Shown here one piece after another: positions 22,794 to 34,790 of a stretch of 64,000 bases of DNA. The notes beneath the pieces were generated by a model, which worked only from the letters and a program-made list of their open reading frames with translations, was not told the origin of the DNA and did not search any database. Source of the DNA: Stenopsyche tienmushanensis (lineage: Eukaryota > Arthropoda > Insecta > Trichoptera > Stenopsychidae); the NCBI GenBank assembly GCA_008973525.1, contig WACJ01000182.1, forward strand, positions 372,001 through 436,000, in the 5' to 3' direction. Position 1 is the stretch's first letter; each line of letters begins with the position of its first letter. Position numbers and translations under genes: made by a program.

Positions 22794-23072
22794 TTAACAC
22801 TTGATAGTATACAAAGATCACGTCATTTCTTTACTTAGACAATACACAAAAAATCGATTCATTTGCTCCTGCTTTAGAAGGAAATGATAATTGAACAAAG
22901 ATCCATACAATCATGCGATGTATGCGGGGAAGCTCTCCGTCTCTGTCTCCCGAACTGCGCTACGTTCTCTCTCTATTCTGTCTGTCTCCGAGCTCAATGT
23001 ACAAGAGTGCTCTTTCTGAATAGTGGAGGGGGGGGGTCCCAGGCCCTGGGATAGTACTATTTTTGGGGTTAA
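22794..23072 (+). mobile_element. TTAA-type element, subfamily B, copy B2 (5'-truncated)
   Basis: Begins within the element at AACACTTGATAGTATACAAA and runs through TCACGTCATTTCTTTACTTA, TTTGCTCCTGC, CGATGTATGCGGGGAAGCTC and the B-specific tail GTCCCAGGCCCTGGGATAG to GGGGTTAA. The left third and its TTAA are missing. Confidence 0.72.
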
Positions 23073-24352
23073 ATTATATTTTATATATTATTTCAAATCC
23101 AGTTGCTTATAGGCGAGCATGCATGACTTTATTAAGAAAATCCCATCCCTTTTGGATATTATTAGTGATATTCGGATTCGGATATTATTTATATACAATA
23201 AGGTGTCTTACAAATTTTCTCCTATTTTCTTCTTCTTCTAGAAACTACCTACTAGTAAAAAAGATAGAGCATTTTATATCAATATATATGAGTCTTCTCC
23301 CGATAGTCGGAGGTAAAACGACTCGGCGCTCGATACGCTTTGCGAAAATAATTCGTTTCTGTGATACGTTGAGTTCTTTCTGTGACTTGTCGGCACCCTC
23401 AACGCCGGGACCCCCCCCCCTGCACTCTCCCCCGCGCAAGTTCATCCGTACGCTCTGACGAAACGCCGACTACACTTGTATATAAAATTCGCGAGTGACG
23501 CCGAAAAACATTGTTTTTACGACATCTGCACAAAAAATGGAACATCTTCACCGCGTCACTTGAGAGGAACTACAACAAGGATAATAACGCAAGTAAGATC
23601 ATAATAATCCAAGCTTCCAAGGTAAGTGAATTAACAAATACTCGCACACATCCGCCTCCTACTATCACATAAACGCGGGAACACTGGGAGCAAAATGCTT
23701 TTTCGACTGCTCCCATAATACAATCTTGACTATAAAACTATTTGATATGGACCTGACTATTTGATATTACTTGATACCTGACTTTAACCTATTCGTTTCA
23801 GCTATGTCTATATATTTTTTTCCAGTCTGACCGATTAAATATTATTTGATTGTGCCCGGTAGACACTAAGCGTCAAAGTTCGAATACTGTGATGCGACAT
23901 AACTAACCCTTTCTAATACAATTTGACTAATACTTTTGCGGCCTAACCACATTTGACTACTCCTAACTATTATACTTATACGATTTTATGTATTTTAACT
24001 ATTGGCCACTTGACTAGTACCTTTTTACAGAGTAGATACTTAAATACTCTTCTAACAGCAAGCTGATATCCAGTTTATATACTATTCATTGCTTTTTATA
24101 CGAATCTTAACTTGCATGTCGCTCGTTGTCTCTTGCATGGTCTTCCCTACTTAGCAGTATGGAACTCGAGGAACCTCACCGGTTCGGATCCGAGAGGCTC
24201 TAGGAACGGAGCAGGAACAAGAAGAACACCAAGAAGACGGCCTCGAGGAGATGCATTTGATGATCTTTACTTTGCAACGAAAAACAACATTGTCTTCCGT
24301 TGACTTCTATATCGTTTTGTAATCGCCGAACTGAGAGGGGCAACCTGAAAAA
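23073..24352 (+). other. Possible gene 5' region or retroelement leader
   Basis: After B2 comes a GC-rich patch with a C9 run near 23410, the TATA-like site, and a possible noncoding exon of about 23510-23621 ending at GGTAAGTGA. A pyrimidine-rich acceptor at 24021-24030 would open a second exon. The 24110-24300 part is GC-rich and open in two frames, one of them very basic (RRTPRRRPRG). No known domain is visible. Confidence 0.3.
23479..23487 (+). promoter_or_regulatory. Candidate TATA box
   Basis: TATATAAAA stands alone in a locally GC-rich segment (23290-23560). If used, transcription would start near 23510. A strong splice donor, AAG followed by GTAAGT, lies at 23622, and a good acceptor, CTTTTTACAG, ends at 24030. 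Position and context are suggestive only; it could equally be a relic LTR promoter. Confidence 0.3.
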
Positions 24353-24694
24353 ATGGCGGAACCACTCAGTTTCGAATTCGCTCGGGTAAGTTGTACGGTG
24401 ACGGGGAGACACCCTCAGTTGGTGTAGGAGCGAATCCGAGATGCACTTAAGCGTCACGTACGTCTTCACCCTACCCCGGCAACGCCCTAGCGAGGAAAGG
24501 GGGGACTGGACTCCTTGTACTCCAGAAAGCCCTTTCCAGTAGAGTCAAAAAGGTCGTCTAGAGTAGTTTTCCACCATCTCCCTATGAAAACTACTCAGTC
24601 TTTACAAACCCCCCAAACTCCTTATCGAGACGTTCGCGAAAGTGTCCGTCAATACGTTCACTCAGGATACCCGTTGGGTGAGCGTTCAAAATAA
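24353..24694 (+). pseudogene. Coding-like relic of unknown family
   Basis: An ATG in good context (AAAAATGGCG) opens MAEPLSFEFARVSC. Two in-frame stops follow, TAG at 24425 and TAG at 24488, yet the same frame continues with ERIRDALKRHVRLHPT and later TPYRDVRESVRQYVHSGYPL up to TAA at 24692. The density of stops is lower than expected and the composition is protein-like. I cannot assign a family. An alternative reading is a short first coding exon ending at CTCGG before GTAAGT (24386). A retroelement gag-like relic is another possibility. Confidence 0.3.
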
Positions 24695-24784
24695 AACTCG
24701 GTGGTAATACTACCTTCAATATCGAGCGAATGAGGAGGTGAATGTATGATACAGACGAAATGGATGTAACCCCTTTCCTATGAA

Positions 24785-25602
24785 TGGAAAACTTGCTACG
24801 TTTCACATATAGGTTCGATGTTCCAAGTATCAGGGTTGTCGAAAAAATATCTAAAATTCTACCTTTAAATCATTATAACGAAATATTTTTTTTTGTATTT
24901 TGCAATGTATTTTTTATCTAAATTAAATATTATTTTAGGCATTTGGCTTAAAAAAAATGACTTCTGAGCTTCCGAAGTCAAAAAAAATGTGCAAACGAAT
25001 GAAAAATGTCAACTTTTAAATGCTTAAAAAAAGCTTACAACTTTTTTTAAAATTTAGAACTTAGTTTGGTTTTAAAAAGTTTTCTAGATTATCCTTTCCG
25101 ACGATATGCTACATGTCGTACTAATTATTCAATAAGTCGTTAAACTTGAAGAGGCACCAGCTTGGCAGGGTCAGAGTTGTTTTTATTTAATTTATTTGCA
25201 AAATTTGATCAAATTGACTATCTCTGCTTCAGTATGCACATACATTTCAATTTTTCATTTCTGCAAAGACGACGATTATTCTATCAATTAGGATTTACTT
25301 TATAGGCACCTCTATCGTGTAAATTAATTCCTTTGCGCGTCCCTAGACAAAGAAATCCAGTGGTGTCAGGTCTGAAGACCGTGCGAGTCACGTATTAGGG
25401 CACGTTTCCAGGCAAAAAAATCCAGTGGTATCCGGTGTAGTGATATTGTGAGCCACGGAATAGTGCTGCCAAAATAATGAACTTATACGACAGTGGTGCC
25501 CACAAAAGAAATAATTTATTTCTACAATCCTTGACACTAAGGACATAGGGATTATGTGTGAAACAGCAAATGACCTCCTTAGGCCCTCAAAATTTTTCAA
25601 AT
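24785..25602 (+). mobile_element. Family C element, copy C1
   Basis: Left terminal repeat TGCTACGTTTCACATATAGG with CAAGTATCAGGGTTGTCG. Right terminal repeat ACAATCCTTGACACTAAGG, then ATTATGTGTGAAACAGCAAA. Together they form a long imperfect inverted repeat. Interior landmarks shared with C2 are TTCTGAGCTTCCGAAGTC, CGATATGCTACATGTCGTAC and AATAAGTCGTTAAACTTGAA. A two-unit 65-bp array sits near the right end. No intact transposase is present, so it is non-autonomous. Confidence 0.75.
25341..25470 (-). repeat. Two-unit 65-bp array of transposase-derived sequence
   Basis: The word CAAAGAAATCCAGTGG at 25348 returns as CAAAAAAATCCAGTGG at 25413, a spacing of 65 bases. Minus-strand translation of the first unit gives LARSSDLTPLDFFV; the second is more decayed. 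It is the same unit as the array at 16275-16456. Confidence 0.72.
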
Positions 25603-25633
25603 CCAGAAAATATGTTAAAACCTGAATCTAGAT

Positions 25634-25720
25634 CAGCGGTTTTTAAACTGGGGTTTGCATACCCCTGGGGGTACGCGAAAATATAAGCCATTACTGAGGG
25701 TCCGCGAAAATATAAAAAAA
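25634..25720 (+). mobile_element. hAT-type terminal fragment
   Basis: CAGCGGTTTTTAAACTGGGG followed by a CCCCTGGGGGTACGCG palindrome is a typical hAT left end (CAGCGGTTCTCAAACTGGGG type). The word GGGTACGCGAAAATATAA repeats as GGGTCCGCGAAAATATAA. A partner end was not found downstream. A similar GGGGGTCCGCGAGAATATAA occurs inside D4 at about 54910. Confidence 0.6.
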
Positions 25721-27227
25721 AAAATTTATCTATACTTGAAAAATTTATATTGTTTTTTCGTGGAATTATTAACAGAAAACGTTATAGGAAGATCCATGTT
25801 GACCAAGAAATGTTTATTTGTTTGAAAAATTAAGCCTCAAGAACGACGTATGGGGTATTTGGATAGGTTCAGGAGGGGTTGATCGCTGATCAAGACGATT
25901 GATAAGATTTTTTTTTTCTGAAACAAATAAATGTTTTTCCACATTCTGGATTTGAAGACCTTTATAGTAATAGTCCAGGATTACATAGTTGTCGTCATTA
26001 AAGATGAACATATTTTATAGGCTCACATGATTAATTTTAAAAGCAATATGCACGATTATAAGCTAAAAATCAATGGCTTCCTATTAATTTGACTTTATAA
26101 ACCAATTTAATGATCGTCGTAAATCTCGCCTTCATTTTTTCGTATAATGAGCATCCAATTTATTTTAACAGCTCTTAAGAATCTCCTAAGCCCTCCGCAT
26201 TATTGCTTTATTTCGATTAACCAGAATCAAACCACCGAGCTCGTAAAAATCACGTTTCCATATCGAAGCTCCAAAGATACCATTACAACTTCCTGGTGTT
26301 TCCATACAGTCGAATAAATCATGTGTTGAATTCAATGGCCAACAGTCGAGCGATTAATAAATATACGGCAACGTGAAGACTTTTTTCATCTCGTAAGCCT
26401 TTATTGAGGTCAATCAAAATGTAGATTTAGATAATAGATCTTTGGGCTGTTGGCTCCGACGGAGTCGTAATGGATTCATTCAAAGTCTCATAAACTTAAA
26501 TACCAGAGCGCTCTAATAACACTGATCTCGCATTCAATTTACAACTATTTATAATACGATGAATAAATTACCAATTCAAACAGCAGCCCCGGTAACACTG
26601 CTGAAAGTGCCGGGGAGAAGAACAGGCCTCAAGCACAAATAATTATTCTTTAATACTTCATGAATAAATATACTTTTGAGTCGCAAAGATAAATCATTTG
26701 TTTCTCTACCGAAACAGAAGTCATTAAGAACCAGTTAAGAGGCTTTTTTTTGGCCGGCCACGCAATAGAATACATTTCCATTAAATAATAAACAAACCCT
26801 TTGATAGCATGACTGGGTGTGTGATTATTAGTGGGAATACTGTAATTTTGTTCGGTGGTGTTTTTGCCCTGTGATCAATAGCGTACCATATTTGCTTTAG
26901 TATATTTATGTGTGCTGTTCTATCTTTGGATATGAGGTGTTTTGTAGTAAGGGAGGCAGTGGCATTATTTGTGTAATTATTCTTACAAATCTGATTCTTT
27001 CTCATTTTGTTGTTTTGATATTGATATTGCAATCCTTTGTACGATGCAAAATTTCAATCAAGTTCCCGCACTACAATTTTAGCCACGTCTACCAAAACCC
27101 TAGCCATCTTGTATCGAAAATATACGACGTTTATTAAACAATATTTAGCGTTAACTACTTATAGACAAAAATAAGAGCTTTGTAGATTTTAATTTAATGC
27201 CGAATTCCTATGATTCAAAAAGAGTTT
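25721..27227. other. Intergenic stretch, no supported gene
   Basis: An open minus-strand frame at 25814-26011 may be the remains of the hAT element whose end lies at 25634, but it shows no diagnostic motif. The inverted word GGCTCCGACGGAGTC is at about 26452. Otherwise nothing is recognised. Confidence 0.4.
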
Positions 27228-27510
27228 GGAGAGAAACAGAAACGGAGGGAGTATTGTGAATGGAAGACAGAGATTGATCGTTAACCCAAATTTATCGACT
27301 AATAATGATATGTGATTGATATAATGAATCGATTTCAAATGTATTGTTTATGTTTACTTGAAGAAAATATCGAATATGGTGCACTATCGACAGTGTGTAT
27401 TTATTTATGTACAAGCTTCATACACGCTGCGGCGATCTTGACAGATAAGTGGATTTGTACGGGTGATACATGGCGGACATACAAATATATATGATTTAAA
27501 ATCAGCTCAC
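27228..27510 (-). mobile_element. TTAA-type element, family A, copy A4 (truncated, inverted)
   Basis: Reverse complement of the central and left parts of A: AACCCAAATTTATCGACTAA, ATGTTTACTTGAAGAAAATA, CGAATATGGTGCACTATCGA, ACAAGCTTCATACACGCTGC, GATTTAAAATCAGCTCAC. Neither TTAA end is intact. Confidence 0.7.
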
Positions 27511-28238
27511 ACACATGAGCGTGACCATATGGTAACGCTAATCATTAATAGCGTCAATCAACAGTGCCTTTATCTAATACAGCTAATCAAATGTAAACTA
27601 TGCATCAAGAGCATTACATTTCAATTAGCACATAATTTATCTGCGACATTCGAACAAGGATCATGATTCATGTTGCCTACATATGGCATTTAAATTAGAG
27701 GATGATTTTTATTTTTATACTGAAAAATGCACCGAGATCTCAATTTTTAAATTTGCTCTCAAAATTTCATTCATTCAACAGATTTTTTTAAAAAATATTC
27801 TTATATTAATGTACATAAAAACGAATTCCACAGCTTACAAGATTTGTTTTTGAAATATTTTACATTTTGCTTTTCCAACCACAATTTTGATAGAAAGCTT
27901 CCAAACAATGGCAAAATTTCCATGTATCTCATATGATGCATGGTTTTGAAATATCAAATACTCCTACGTTGATAAAATCTTATCAAGTCATTAACTTTAC
28001 TATCCAGAGCTTTGTGTAACTAAGATAATGCTAAGACATTAGTTATACTTATAAAGATTATTTAGGTGTTTTATATGTTCACAATTAATGCCCAGTAATT
28101 ATATCACAAGCATGGATAATTTTTCGGTAATTAGCTACATTTACCATAAATTTTCTTAAAATCAAAGGCTTATGTGTTTTTGTATTTTGAGAAATTGATT
28201 ATATAAGTAAGATTTCATATTAAGAAGCTTTCAATTGC
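27511..28238. other. AT-rich stretch without recognised gene
   Basis: No repeat family or coding pattern seen. Confidence 0.45.
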
Positions 28239-28734
28239 AATTAAACCTTTTTTTGTGTGGTAGAAGCGTTCCGCGGAAAATCGCATAAAAAGAAATCGCA
28301 CAAAAAAAGCTATGATTTACATAGAAAAAGTGAAGATGCGTTCCATAAAATTTATCCAAAATCGCATTAAAAAAGTTAATAAAAAACAGGAAAACATTAA
28401 GATAATAAAAAATAACCTTTTCGGTAGTATTTAAAGGACGTTTTGCATCATTGGTAAAATTTTAAGGATGTCTGATATATGCCGTCTCAAATGCCAGATA
28501 TCCACTAAGAAATATGAATTAGTTTAATTACAAACTGTTATCGTTTTCGATATGAAAAGATACGTACCCAGTTTGTAGTTAATTAATTAATTAAATTTGA
28601 GTTCCTTATTTTATCCAAAATATCTCGATACGTACTCTTAATGAAATTTTTAAAAAAAGAAAAAATTGGCTTAAAAAAAATCGCATAACTTCGAAATCAC
28701 CCAAAAAAAAGTCGCACAAAAAGAAGTTTGAGTG
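28239..28734 (-). mobile_element. Family D element, copy D2 (inverted)
   Basis: Begins TTAAACCTTTTTTTGTGTGG, GCGTTCCGCGGAAAATCGC and ends TCGCACAAAAAGAAGTTTGA, GTG with TA at 28735. It holds the mirror image of the D3 segment GATAGTTTGTAATTAAA near 28520-28550, so it derives from a D3-like copy with a central deletion. Confidence 0.75.
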
Positions 28735-30724
28735 TATTCGAGTGTCATTTTGCATAAGTAATTTGAAGGCATTTGTCAAATATCAATATTTTGAAAATCA
28801 TCAATTTTCCCAAAACTTATAGCTATTATATTGTCGCTATGTGTATATCCAAAAATGTCAATAAAAGGTTGTCAACGTCTGTCACGGGTAAGCCAAACAC
28901 CCCCAAAACCTTAACGTGTAATTAGAATGTCGTGGAATTTACTTAATGTGTTTCTAATTCAAATCACAAAACACAGTGCCACACCCCTTTGTTACAAATT
29001 GGTTTGTTTGTGGTTTGCTTTGTTTGAGGTTTTGAAACTTCACCCCCGGCGCTACATTTTCATTGCTGAAATTTGATTTAAGGCTGCATGAAAGGAAGAT
29101 ATGCCTTCCATCGGGTCGTATTTAATTAAGTCGGAAAGAACTGCTCGTTTTATTAGCATTTTAACCCGTCGTAATGGAGGATGAAAGAAAAAAGGTTGCG
29201 CTTAATGTCCGTGGATTTAATTTCAATTCAACTCAAATTTATTGCACCCTTAAATGGGGATCATTTGTCCCGTTAATTAAATATTTGCCTGCAATAACGT
29301 ATTTCATCCTAGCCTTTGAAAAATAGCCAAGCAAAATAGCTTAATCAATAGCAATTAATGAAATGCTGAGATTTATTCCGATATTGAAAAGCTATGAATG
29401 AATGAGTGACTCAAACTGGATTTAACTGAATATCAAGGCTTCTAAAAACATGACCTTAGCTGTTAAACGGGCATTATGTAATCAAATTTATTGAATTTAT
29501 TCCTCATAGCATGTTAAAATGACAGGCTTTTGAATTACAAATGTAGGAATATTAATATGGATTCGAGAAATAATAACCAATCGGGAGATTTTTATTTTGC
29601 TCGATAAAGCTAGGAAGTATTTTTTCAGGAAATATATTTGAAGGCCTTCCTTTGTGAAGAATACTTAATTTTCTGCCTCGGAGAAAAAAAAACAAGTTCT
29701 AATTTTAGAGCTTCATAAATCCTTATAGATCACTCCTGAGTTGTTCTAATCTTTATGAGTGCTTCGATGGAATTAAATCCAGTTTTTTTCATGTCAAAGG
29801 TCAAATCTTCACCGTCTACTTCTATTATGTACATGATAAATGGATTTTGTGTTCTTGGCCGTAATCTCGCACAATTATATTATTATCATGGTGAAAAAAA
29901 AATCAAATCCCCATTAATGAATTTTTACGCTCAAAAATATGATCGAAGTCCATTTTTTAAAAAAAATAAGGGTCAATGATACGTCGTCCATAAAATGATT
30001 ATTGATCTTTATAATTTAAATACAACATAGATCAAGGTTGCATCTTAAATTTGAATCAAGAAATATTAACATCAGAATCAGTTCAACAACTAAATAGAAT
30101 TATTACAAACATTTAGCGTTTCATGGACCAAATCATAGAATCATTAAAAGCCTGTTTTTAAGACAAAAAAAAACAGTGAATATAAGTATTTTTTTATTAT
30201 CAAGATGTTCATATTTATATCAAATTGTAACTGGAAATTAGAAGTGAATAGTTTATTATAATTTTATATGTAAAAAAAAAAATTGTTTCTCTCTAAAAGC
30301 AATGGTTAACCGCAAAAAGATCTTTGATGTTTTTGGTGGGTGGGTGGTAAATCATTCAATTAGATTTATTAGATCAATATCTTGACAAAAGTATATTAAA
30401 ATTAATCAAAATCTTAAACAGGTCAAAGAAAAGCGCCTAATCAATCAAAAACCATTCATATTTTACCAGTCTTTGTGCTATCGAAATTGAAAGAAGATTA
30501 AATTTAAAGCGCATTTTTCCTTGCTTCAACTATAGGTTTATGTAAAAAATATGTTTATTTTTCTTATCACCTTTGTTAATCGATAATTCCCGATAGAATT
30601 AAATGGGCTATGATGATTAATTAAAATGTAATTCTTTTCGTACATACCAGAGCCGTATCAAGTGTATGAAACCCCTGTGGAAAGTATCAAACATGCCCCT
30701 CCCCCTCTCCCAATTAAAAAAGAG
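28735..30724. other. Long stretch without recognised gene or repeat
   Basis: The part 28880-29300 has somewhat higher complexity and looks single-copy. The remainder is AT-rich with poly-A and poly-T runs. No coding pattern is supported. Confidence 0.4.
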
Positions 30725-30850
30725 TATTCCATTATCGTACAGATCATAGCAAAATGCCGCAAAAAACTATTAAAGAGGACTGAGTGCCCAAAAGGTCCGT
30801 GTGTCGAATCGGTCCGCTTTTCGGACCGCTGATATCTCGATTGAGCCACT
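30725..30850 (-). repeat. Interspersed repeat family E, copy E4
   Basis: Carries the perfect inverted repeat GGTCCGCTTTTCGGACC at 30811-30827, and on the minus strand GACACACGGACCTTTTGGGC, CAGTCCTCTTTAATAG and TATGATCTGTACGATAATGG, matching E2 and E3. Confidence 0.68.
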
Positions 30851-31539
30851 CCCTTGTTATATGGCCCTGGTATATACATATGCAAATTGGAAATATTCTC
30901 ATAATCAAATTAAATGATATTTGTACAATGTAGTTGTAGTTGTTTCAATGGTACCACATATCAATGGAAGTAATTTCTGAGACTTTTTTGTGCGACTGAT
31001 GTCGCACTAAAACTGAATCGAAGTTGCACATAATAAATATGGTGTTACATTGTCAATGTAAGAAAGGAGATACAAATTGAATGTTGAAACGTAAGAAATT
31101 CGAAACTACGTTGTGACAGTAGTTCAGACGTACGATATCATTGTTGCTTCCACGTGTAATATTCAGTTGACATTTATTATCCAATATGACAATACATTAT
31201 AGATAATTCTGTGTAAACATCTCTGTTACATATTTTTGCGATCTTAGACACAATTATCAATTTAAAAAAATGCCAAATATATGTCATTGAGTAATTATAC
31301 ATTTAAAAAAGACATTTTCTAGAATGTTATTCAGATAATTTGTATTTACATCGACTGCAATGACGTACAAAATGTTATTGAAGCAGTGAAAACAAAAATC
31401 AGGTGATTGATAATTTTATCAACATTTAAGCAAATAATAAATATTCTGTGTACAATTTAATATTTTTGAATTTATATATAATTTGCATTAATTATATAAA
31501 ACATACAGCCAAATCATGTCACCATCGTAATTTTTACCA
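30851..31539. other. AT-rich stretch without recognised gene
   Basis: Nothing recognised; low-complexity AT sequence before C2. Confidence 0.4.
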
Positions 31540-32064
31540 ACTTAAAAAAATTGCTGCAACATTTTGAAAAATATCCAAATTTTCACCATTAAATTCTTAT
31601 AACTTTTTCATTTGTGATCGTAATGACAAAAACTGTTTTTGTTAAAATAAAATATTATTTTATGCAATTAGTTTAAAGAAAATTAGTTCTTAGCTTCCAA
31701 AGTCATAAAAAATATGCAAACGAAAGATCAACTTCTAAATTATTTAAACAAAAAACTAACAATTATTTTGAACTTAATTTAGTTTTAAAATTTTTTCTAG
31801 ATTATACCCTTTCCAACGATATGCTACATGTCATACAAATCATTCAATAAGTCGTTAAACTTGAAGAGTTACCATCTTACCAGGGTCAGGGTTATGAAAA
31901 TACTCTTTATGTTTAAGTTGTTTTTATTGTGGGTATTTTTTCAATAGGTTGAAAAAAAATCTATTTCGACAACCCTGATACTTAGGACATAAGGTCTATG
32001 CATGAAACGTAGCCAAAGACTCTCCTAACCCCCAAAAAAAATTGTTGGTCTGTATGCAAAACAT
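31540..32064 (+). mobile_element. Family C element, copy C2 (no array)
   Basis: Interior matches C1 over several hundred bases (TTCTTAGCTTCCAAAGTC, CGATATGCTACATGTCATAC, AATAAGTCGTTAAACTTGAA). It ends with CGACAACCCTGATACTTAGG, ATGAAACGTAGCCAAAG, TAACCCCCAAAAAAAATTGT and TGGTC, the mirror of the C0 left end. The 65-bp array is absent here. The left terminus could not be placed. Confidence 0.7.
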
Positions 32065-34239
32065 CCTATATAATATTAGTATTAATTGCCTTAACATAAT
32101 TAATGAATGCTGGAAAAGTATAGCAACTTCCCCACAAATATATGATCCTAATTGACCGAAATTTTAAGCAGAAGAATTATATATTTCTTAGAAAGTATTA
32201 ATCAAATTGAATTTCATCTAAAGACCTTCAAGATACAACAAATTGGGTCGTAAATAGTTTGAATCTCATATTGCAAAACAGCATATTTGCTTAAAGGTCT
32301 TGTTAATAAGAACAGAATCATATCATCTGAAATAATGAGCATTTAAATATAATTTTATTTGTCAAAAAAATAACAGCATTTGATTTGATAGAAGTTTATT
32401 AATAGTTTGGAGCAGCGAGTGATCTTGAAAAAGCAAGTACTTATCAGGTCATAACTTAGTCACGATTGGATAATTTCTTTCATTGGACAAAATCTGTACA
32501 ATTTAAGAAGATTTTTTAAGAAAACAATGCATCGTTTTTAATAAAAAAATATTAATTTTAAATCTGAATTGATTGAAATATTTACAAAACTATCAATGAC
32601 ACTAAAAATTGGTAACACTTATTATATAGCATAAACTACAAATTGAAGGAATTTGCTTTGTTTTTCTAATCAGGTATGTTCCATTAAAGGTACAGTCTTA
32701 TATTGATCCTCCATTTTCAATACAAAATCAAGATCAAACAAGGATTATGTTGTGGTTATATTATCATATTCAAACATATTGTTAGTTTCGATGATGTATT
32801 AAATTTATCCTTGATCATTCCACGTATATTTAAGAAACATGATCTAGAATAACAAAGTAAAACTATTTTCTCACATATTGTTGGAAGCGAGAAACATAAA
32901 CGGTAACGTGATACAGTATCGTATTTGTTTATGACTTTGTTTGTACGGTTCCAGGTTGTTATAAAGGTTTTTTGTAGATTTTACGATATTAAGAAAAGCG
33001 AGAAAAATAAGAAAACCTTCATCATATGTGAACTCGAACAGACATATAACTGGCAGTTCTATTCATGCTTTTGACAAAGAGAAGGCTTTAGTATCATTCG
33101 AGGCGATGGAAAAGGAGATGTCGTATTGTGTAAATATGCACGAAAATATCACATACTCGCCTTAAAGTGGAAAAGGTGTTGAGATGCCAAAACAAGAAAA
33201 AAAATGTCAATACAACAAAAATCATCTTTCAAAGCGAGGTTTTGTTGAGGATCTTTACGCCCTTTGCTTGTGCATTAAAAATCTATTATTTGTGCCTTGG
33301 AGATGCAAGTAAAAATATTTGCCAATGCCAAGCTAATACATACTTGAGTACATAATAAACTATAATATTAATACTCGCATCATGACCTTAATTAAAAACA
33401 CCATGTATATATTATAGAACAGAATCAAGGAAACAATTTTGCAAGAAAAAGTCTTCTGACAATCGACAAGACGAAATATGGCGAAGAAACTCGTCAGAAA
33501 GAAGTCAGTCGAATAATATCCGACCTCGAATATGAATGCAACCTTGGCCTCTACTGAATGAATGATTGATAAAAACTATCATATAATTTGTCTTGTAAAA
33601 ACACTCAAATATTCAAATCTATATATAGAGTCGATTATTATAGCTTATCGATAACTATAATGATTTTTATTATGTCAATAAATTATTTTGAAATTGCAGC
33701 CCAAAATCAAATAAAGCATTCAACTTGCTTTTAAGAGTGTTTTTTTCTCATTTGCATGTTTTATGTGCTTTGAATAGATAGCATGATACATTTGCTAATT
33801 GATTAATTATTCATCTGTTGCCAACTATGTGTAATAAATATATTTTTTTAAACTATGTACCATAAAATGTTAAATAAGATGGAAAAGGCTGAAAAATTGT
33901 TATTCGCGAAATCTGCCAGTTGTGTAGAGTCACCAATCATAAAACATTTAACGTCATAAATTTTGAAGAGTATTTATATAAAAAACACTTTATTAAATTA
34001 AGAATTATTTACTTTATAAAATCATTTTTATATACATTCCTCTTATTTTTAAGAGGTAATATCCGTTATAAAATGTAGACGATCTCCATAGGATATTTTT
34101 CGCGTGGGAGATTTTTAATGTCTTCCACATAAGTGGGTTTTTATTTTAAAAAAATCGATAAAATACTGATGGAAAATTATTATTCCATTTAAAGCAGTGT
34201 CCGAGTTTCATTTTGACATCAAGGTACATCATTTTTTGA
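32065..34239. other. Long AT-rich stretch without recognised gene
   Basis: About 2.2 kb. Short, slightly coding-like patches at 33040-33330 and 33420-33560 have no recognisable motif and several stops. Nothing supported. Confidence 0.4.
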
Positions 34240-34468
34240 ACAGTGAGTAGTGAGCTAATTTAAAATCATCATAAACTTAGATACTATATTTGCTTATCTG
34301 CCGCTTATCGTAATACAAATCCACTTATTTGCAAGGGCCGCCGCAGCGTGTATGAAACTTGTATTTAAATAAATTAACACTGTCGATAGGATACAATATT
34401 CGGTCATTTTTTCAAGTAAACATAAACAATACATATGAAATACACTTGAAATGGATTCATTTTATCCA
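34240..34468 (+). mobile_element. TTAA-type element, family A, copy A5 (3'-truncated)
   Basis: Runs from GTGAGTAGTGAGCTAATTTA through GTGTATGAAACTTGTATTTA and ATTCGGTCATTTTTTCAAG to GATTCATTTTATCC, then stops abruptly. The CT-rich right half and the right TTAA end are missing. Confidence 0.72.
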
Positions 34469-34649
34469 TGGGCGCAAATGGGCTTGGGGCGCAAAACTCA
34501 GAATATCGACCCGGTCGAGATTGCGCATAGTTTTTATTTTACTTAACCATTCTACTTTACATGAACCAACGCTGATTGACTCTGTCCGTTTTTATAATAT
34601 ATGCTAAGTTGTCTTATCTCTCTTTCCTTCATTATCGTTATGTTCAAGT

Positions 34650-34790
34650 ATGGCATCGGATCGCGAGCCGATTATTCGTCATATCAGTGGTCCGATAAAC
34701 GGACCGATTGAGCATACAAATCTTATGGGCACTTCGTCCTCTTTTATGGCTTTTTACGGCATTTTCTATGATCTGTATGACCACGGAAGC
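34650..34790 (+). repeat. Interspersed repeat family E, copy E3
   Basis: ATGGCATCGGATCGCGAGCC, CATATCAGTGGTCCGATAAA, CGGACCGATTGAGC and TGATCTGTATGACCACGG align with E1, E2 and E4. The core keeps the GGTCCG/CGGACC inverted word. An open frame runs to 34862 but the protein beyond the repeat is not shared with E2. Confidence 0.65.

Noticed and set aside
23063..23458. Longest single open frame in the window (131 codons, plus strand)
   Set aside because: It starts inside the tail of element B2 and ends in a GC-rich, low-complexity part with a C9 run. No domain is visible, and the opposite strand is also open over part of it.
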